A stretch of DNA of 17,887 bases, from contig JALTPW010000871.1 of the NCBI GenBank assembly GCA_026999335.1, forward strand, positions 1 through 17,887, given 5' to 3'. Numbering within the stretch: the first letter of the stretch is position 1; each line of letters begins with the position of its first letter. Source of the DNA: Chromatiales bacterium. Its GTDB lineage: Bacteria > Pseudomonadota > Gammaproteobacteria > SZUA-152. Below are positions 14,347 to 17,887 of the stretch, one piece after another. Below the pieces are notes generated by a model. The model worked only from the letters and a program-made list of their open reading frames with translations. It was not told the origin of the DNA and made no database searches. Made by a program: the position numbers and the translations under genes.

Positions 14347-15117
14347 TTAAGCGGAGCTGACCGAGGCTACTTTTGCTTTACCAACAGCCCGCAACGACCC
14401 ATCATCCTGCATTTTCAAAGTGGCAAATGTTTTGCCAGGTTTGCGAGTAACCACAATTTCCCGGGAATCGGGATTATAACGATAGTCGAGGTAGCAGTGA
14501 TCACGGGGGTTGGAGAGGATCTGTGGAGTGAAAATAACACCGATATCTCCCCCGCAATGGGCAGAACGGGTAATGAGTCCGGGGTGGCCTTCGCGGTGCA
14601 GGCGCTGGCCTATTTGCTGACTGAGGTCGTATTCACCAGGGGTGGTTAACTGCGGATAGTCGGCCAGTTTGGAACGGAAGTCGAACAGCAGACCGTCACA
14701 TTGAACTTGAAATATGCGGCGTTCGCCGATGATGGTTTTTGGCTGTTGCTGAAAGTCGGCGTCATGGAGGAATTGCAGCCAGTGGTGGGTGGTTTCGAAG
14801 ATGCTGGTTTCGAGGTTGTCGGCACCGTACCAGACGCCGAAGTTACCATCGGAGTAGCGGCTGCGGATCCAGTTTTCGAACGGGTAGCGGATGGCGGCGC
14901 AATAGCGGGCCTGTTCGAAAGGGCGATTGATGATGGGGGTGTCGCCGAAGTCAGCAGGTTTGGCGGCGAGTTCGGCGGCGATGGCGGTATGCCAGTCGCC
15001 AGGTTGCTCGCTGAGGTCATCGAACAGGTTTTGCGATTCGCGCAGGCTGACGATGTTGCGCAGCCAGTCTCCGTGGTAGTCGGTGCTACAGAGTTCGCTA
15101 AGAAAACGGTCGATCAC
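14347..15117 (-). CDS. RES-domain toxin of a Xre/RES toxin-antitoxin pair
   Basis: A 256-residue RES-family protein. Characterised relatives act on NAD+ (NADase or ADP-ribosyl transfer) and inhibit growth. The signature Arg-Glu-Ser residues can be traced: Arg87 in RSRYSDGNFG, Glu108 in NLETSIFETTHH, and Ser near residue 185 in GLITRSAHCGG; the substrate-pocket Tyr97 lies in GVWYGADN. The length is at the upper end for the family, with an extra ~65 N-terminal residues before the domain. It starts with GTG 15117, which overlaps the antitoxin stop by four bases (GTGA), giving the usual antitoxin-then-toxin coupling. Codon use is GC-rich, unlike vapBC, so the two modules probably have separate origins. 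Confidence 0.88.
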   Translation of the reverse strand: MIDRFLSELCSTDYHGDWLRNIVSLRESQNLFDDLSEQPGDWHTAIAAELAAKPADFGDTPIINRPFEQARYCAAIRYPFENWIRSRYSDGNFGVWYGADNLETSIFETTHHWLQFLHDADFQQQPKTIIGERRIFQVQCDGLLFDFRSKLADYPQLTTPGEYDLSQQIGQRLHREGHPGLITRSAHCGGDIGVIFTPQILSNPRDHCYLDYRYNPDSREIVVTRKPGKTFATLKMQDDGSLRAVGKAKVASVSSA

Positions 15118-15530
15118 TGGCCGCGAACCTGATCCAGGTAGCTGCGCAGCATGAGCAGACCGGCGAAGCCGTGCTGGTGTACCACCTGCACGGGGGTGAG
15201 GTTGTCGAAGGCCCGGTTGGGCGCACGCATCCAGGCGTAGGCCAGTTCGCGATTGTGGGGGAACAACAGGCGTAGGGATTTATGTACGCTGAGCAGGTGG
15301 CCAACGCGATCCAGTAGGTCGCGGTTGTTGCCCAGAGGCTGGCCCTTGCGGTAACGGGCGAGGGTGGTGCGGCTGCCGGCGTCGAGGCCGAGCAGATCCA
15401 GCTGTTCTTCGTTGTTGAGCTGCCAGTGCTGGAACAGCTGCATGACCATGCGGGCGAGGCCCTGGCGGCCTTCTTTGTTGTGGATATCCGGGTGGGAGGC
15501 GTGGGTGTCTTGGGGCGTGAGCAAGGCCAT
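15114..15530 (-). CDS. Xre/MbcA/ParS-type antitoxin (DUF2384)
   Basis: A 138-residue antitoxin. The N-terminal half has a helix-turn-helix-like region (LLGLDAGSRTTLARYRKGQP). The C-terminal half has the DUF2384 toxin-binding pattern: RELAYAWMRAPNRAFDNLTP, followed by HGFAGLLMLRSYLDQV. It neutralises the adjacent RES toxin and probably represses the operon. ATG 15530 is preferred to an upstream in-frame ATG at 15551: GGAG lies 6 bases before it, and 15551 would fall at the predicted transcription start inside the operator palindrome, with no ribosome site. Confidence 0.88.
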   Translation of the reverse strand: MALLTPQDTHASHPDIHNKEGRQGLARMVMQLFQHWQLNNEEQLDLLGLDAGSRTTLARYRKGQPLGNNRDLLDRVGHLLSVHKSLRLLFPHNRELAYAWMRAPNRAFDNLTPVQVVHQHGFAGLLMLRSYLDQVRGQ

Positions 15531-15544
15531 TTCGGGCTCCGGTA

Positions 15545-15564
15545 GTAACATCTGTTACATTATA
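15545..15564 (-). promoter_or_regulatory. Operator palindrome and -10 box of the Xre/RES operon
   Basis: GTAACA-TC-TGTTAC (15545-15558) is a perfect 6-bp inverted repeat directly abutting the minus-strand -10 box TATAAT (15564-15559). An operator between the -10 box and the antitoxin start fits autorepression by the helix-turn-helix antitoxin. No strong -35 box is visible at standard spacing. Confidence 0.55.
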
Positions 15565-15601
15565 TAGCCCATATGTTGCGCGATTGCAATGCGGAGATTT
15601 G

Positions 15602-15613
15602 CGGCTGAAGCCG
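15602..15613 (-). terminator. Small GC hairpin downstream of the chemoreceptor gene
   Basis: CGGCT-GA-AGCCG forms a 5-bp stem about 30 bp beyond the MCP stop codon. No T-run follows on the minus strand, so termination here is uncertain. Confidence 0.25.
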
Positions 15614-15641
15614 TTCCCTCGGTGTTTGCTATGATACCCCG

Positions 15642-17564
15642 CTAAAACAGATCGACGTTATCCGACAGTTCCGTGGTGGTATCGTGGTTGGCGGCAGGTT
15701 TGCCGGAGAAGCCGGCAACCAGTGATTCCAGCTGCACGGAAAACTGTGACAGGTCGCCGTTGTCGGAGATGTTATTGCGTGCCAGCTCGGACAGGTCGCG
15801 CACACTTTCGTCAATCTTGCGGATATTGTCGCGCACGGTGGCGGCCAGTTCGGACTGTTGTTCCGCCTGGGTGGCGACCTGTACATTGCTGTCACTGATG
15901 CCCTCGACGGCCGTGGCAATGAGGGCGAAGGTTTCACCGGCGGCCTGGGTGCGTTCCAGGTTGCGGGCGGAGACCTTGGCGCTGCGTGTCATGAGCCCGA
16001 CCGCTTCCTGGTTGCCGGTACGGATGGTGTCCATGAGTTTCCGCACTTCGTCGGTGGCGTCGGTGGTGCGTTTCGAGAGGGCGCGTACCTCGTCGGCGAC
16101 CACTGCGAAGCCGCGGCCCTGCTCACCGGCTCGTGCGGCTTCGATAGCGGCGTTGAGGGCCAGCAGGTTGGTTTGTTCAGCGATGGTGACGATCATGTCC
16201 AGCACCTGGCCGACATCCTGATGGTGTCCGGTGAGGGCGCTGATGCTTTGTTCCAACTGCTCGATTTCATTTTGCATTTCCTGCATGCCATCTACCGCGC
16301 TGCTGACAACGGCGCGGCCTTCCACGGCTTCGCGGCGCACGTCCTGTGCGGTTTCGCTGGCACTGTAGACGGCTTCGCTCACCTGCTGGCTGCTGTCGGC
16401 CATTTGCCCGACCGTGCTACCGAGTTGGGTGATGGCCTCGACCTGTTCTTCGATGGAGCTGCTGGTGGCATGGGTGATTTCCTGGGCGCGCAGGCTGCTC
16501 TGGGAAAGATTGGTGGCCACCATGAGCACCTGTTGCACGGTTTGATCCAGTTTGCGTGTGAAACGGTTGAATGCACGGGCGATCTGCGTCGTCTCGTCGC
16601 GTCCTTCTTCGGGCAGGCTGACACTGAGGGCGGCTGTGCCGTTGGCGATATGCTCCATGGCTTCGGTGATGCGTGTCAGGCTGCGGCTGATGCTGCGTGC
16701 CATCAGCAGGGTCATGCTGACCAGGGTGATGATCAGTATCAGGGTACTGGTGAAGAGAATTTTGTCCTGTGTGGTGCGGGCCTGCTTGATCGCGTCCAGG
16801 GTGGTTTGCACCAGCATGCCTTGGTTTTGCAGTGCCTGGTTGATGCTGTTACCCAGTTTGGCACGCAGGCCGTCGGTTTCACGGAGTCCCAGCCGGCGCT
16901 TACTGTCCACCAGACGATGGAAGCTGTCGGCATAGGTGTTGAGATTAAGGGTTGTTTCGTTGTGGTGTGACGGACTGAGTTCGGCCTGCGCAAGCGCATC
17001 AAGCAGTACGCCATGGGCGTGGTCGTATCTGTCCGTGTATTTGTTGTCCAGGCGCAGGAGAAAATCCTTTTCGTGGCGGCGCATCATCAGCAGATGGGTG
17101 AGCAGATGATAATTGCCGGTGGCGCTGAAGACGATTTCCACCTGGTGGGCGGCCGTGCGCAGGGAGCCGCGCAAGCCCTTGTTTTCGTCCAGACCGATGG
17201 TTTGCACCAGTTTTTCAAGTCCGCTGAAGTGGGCGGTGATGGTGTCCAGATCCTGATGGAGATTGTCGAGAGGGCGTGTGTCCAGACCTAGCAGGGTCAT
17301 GATTTCATTCAGTTCATGCAGTTCTTCGGTGATGGATTGCTGCTCGTGGAAAAAATAGTCACGGGACTCCTGGCTGTGGGTGAGCAGGTAGCTTTGCTCT
17401 GCGGCAAGCAGGGCTTGCATATCGGCCTCCACGTCCATCAGAGTGGTGATGCCGTGCTGCAGGAGGTCGGAGCGCTGTGTGGTGTATTGTTGCAAGGCGA
17501 GTATGAGCAGAGCGGCGGTGGTGATGACAGCCGAGAGCAGGAACAGGCGGTGTTTGATGGTCAT
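15642..17564 (-). CDS. Methyl-accepting chemotaxis protein with large periplasmic sensor
   Basis: A 640-residue transmembrane chemoreceptor. Membrane spans lie at about residues 7-25 and 271-291. The ~244-residue helical periplasmic domain between them has the size and a motif (RRHEKDFLLRLDNKY) suggestive of a helical bimodular (HBM) sensor, which in characterised relatives binds small organic acids. A HAMP domain (about 292-345) is followed by the cytoplasmic signalling bundle. The invariant hairpin tip is near 462-497 (EQTNLLALNAAIEAARAGEQ, then GRGFAVVADEVRALSKRT), where CheA and CheW bind. There is no C-terminal NWETF-type CheR tether. The gene appears monocistronic and has a candidate sigma-28 promoter. 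The ligand is not predictable. Confidence 0.95.
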   Translation of the reverse strand: MTIKHRLFLLSAVITTAALLILALQQYTTQRSDLLQHGITTLMDVEADMQALLAAEQSYLLTHSQESRDYFFHEQQSITEELHELNEIMTLLGLDTRPLDNLHQDLDTITAHFSGLEKLVQTIGLDENKGLRGSLRTAAHQVEIVFSATGNYHLLTHLLMMRRHEKDFLLRLDNKYTDRYDHAHGVLLDALAQAELSPSHHNETTLNLNTYADSFHRLVDSKRRLGLRETDGLRAKLGNSINQALQNQGMLVQTTLDAIKQARTTQDKILFTSTLILIITLVSMTLLMARSISRSLTRITEAMEHIANGTAALSVSLPEEGRDETTQIARAFNRFTRKLDQTVQQVLMVATNLSQSSLRAQEITHATSSSIEEQVEAITQLGSTVGQMADSSQQVSEAVYSASETAQDVRREAVEGRAVVSSAVDGMQEMQNEIEQLEQSISALTGHHQDVGQVLDMIVTIAEQTNLLALNAAIEAARAGEQGRGFAVVADEVRALSKRTTDATDEVRKLMDTIRTGNQEAVGLMTRSAKVSARNLERTQAAGETFALIATAVEGISDSNVQVATQAEQQSELAATVRDNIRKIDESVRDLSELARNNISDNGDLSQFSVQLESLVAGFSGKPAANHDTTTELSDNVDLF

Positions 17565-17597
17565 GGCGGGGTGATCGGATTGTGTGATATGCAGATG

Positions 17598-17624
17598 TTA
17601 GCGGTTCTGCGAAGGCTGGCTTGA
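17598..17624 (-). promoter_or_regulatory. Candidate sigma-28 (FliA) promoter of the chemoreceptor gene
   Basis: On the minus strand TCAAG (17624-17620), exactly 14 bases, then ACCGCTAA (17605-17598). The flagellar consensus is about TCAAG/TAAAG-N14-GCCGATAA, so the -10 box matches 6 of 8 with correct spacing. It lies about 34 bp upstream of the ATG, as expected for a motility-regulon receptor. Confidence 0.5.
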
Positions 17625-17807
17625 GGGTGTTTTTGGCGGGCAGGCTTGTCGGCTGGGCCGAGGTATCCAGGGGAAGCTGGCGACCCGCGCCACAAAATGA
17701 GCAAAAATACCCTTCAGGGAAAAGCGCCTTCCCCCGGGCCTTGAACTTCCCTAGAATTTACCGGAACTCTCTCCCCGTCACGTCAGCCCGTCACATGGAA
17801 CCTCCGC

Positions 17808-17887
17808 ATGGACAGCCCCCAACTGATTCCAACAAACAAGATCACCCGCGCACAGACCCGCTACATCGACACCGCCATCGACCACCT
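17808..17887 (+). CDS. Start of an unidentified gene, cut by the window end
   Basis: ATG 17808 opens a frame beginning MDSPQLIPTNKITRAQTRYI that runs off the window, with GGA 8 bases upstream. It is divergent from the chemoreceptor gene. Only 26 codons are visible and I do not recognise the family. An ATG at 17795 in another frame gives a His/Pro-rich, non-protein-like translation and is less likely. Confidence 0.5.
   Translation, partial: MDSPQLIPTNKITRAQTRYIDTAIDH

Noticed and set aside
14701..15132. 143-codon plus-strand frame antisense to the RES toxin
   Set aside because: Val/Gly/Ala-rich shadow of the RES gene, no start context.
15858..16970. 370-codon plus-strand frame antisense to the chemoreceptor
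   Set aside because: It is the shadow of a strongly conserved MCP signalling domain in GC-rich codons; the translation is Gly/Ala/Asp-rich without motifs.
1..17887. CRISPR array, tRNA, rRNA or riboswitch
   Set aside because: No regularly spaced short direct repeats, no tRNA-like cloverleaf and no known riboswitch core was noticed by eye; a covariance-model scan would be the decisive test.

Overview
The window looks like chromosomal DNA of a gammaproteobacterium. The main support is a complete hemC-hemD-hemX-hemY operon in the order typical of that class, together with a YeeZ-type SDR protein, a membrane chemoreceptor with a candidate sigma-28 promoter, and two toxin-antitoxin modules. I cannot name the genus. 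The core genes are moderately GC-rich. The stretch from about 12.6 to 14.3 kb is visibly AT-rich and packed with small repeats.

Layout. (1) 1-4881: an envelope/secretion region. It holds the 3' part of a Calx-beta / beta-helix protein whose gene carries 546-bp near-identical tandem repeats. After a hairpin comes a three-part outer-membrane protein: zinc-metalloprotease motif, TolB-like propeller, C-terminal barrel. (2) 5098-9620: hemC, hemD, hemX and hemY, the last two joints being ATGA overlaps. HemC and HemD make uroporphyrinogen III; HemX and HemY are membrane proteins that travel with the operon. (3) 9622-12129: two inverted 157-bp non-coding elements (94% identical, no indels) bracket a divergent pair, a 2Fe-2S/FAD/NAD reductase (minus) and an SDR-family epimerase-like protein (plus). 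(4) 12202-12555: a small exported protein built on a Trp-marked 22-residue repeat. (5) 12556-15564: an accessory region with vapBC and a Xre/RES toxin-antitoxin pair, both on the minus strand, separated by about 670 bp of REP-like hairpins and a probable 235-bp MITE. (6) 15642-17564: a methyl-accepting chemotaxis protein on the minus strand. (7) 17808-17887: the start of an unrecognised plus-strand gene.

The most unusual structure is the inverted pair of 157-bp elements. Each has three hairpins sharing the core C-TTTA-G (the middle hairpin of one copy has GTTA). One copy fills, to the base, the gap between two convergent stop codons. The elements resemble non-autonomous IS200/IS605-type ends. 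No transposase or TnpB is present in the window, so that family assignment is inference. No tRNA, rRNA, CRISPR array or recognisable riboswitch was seen.
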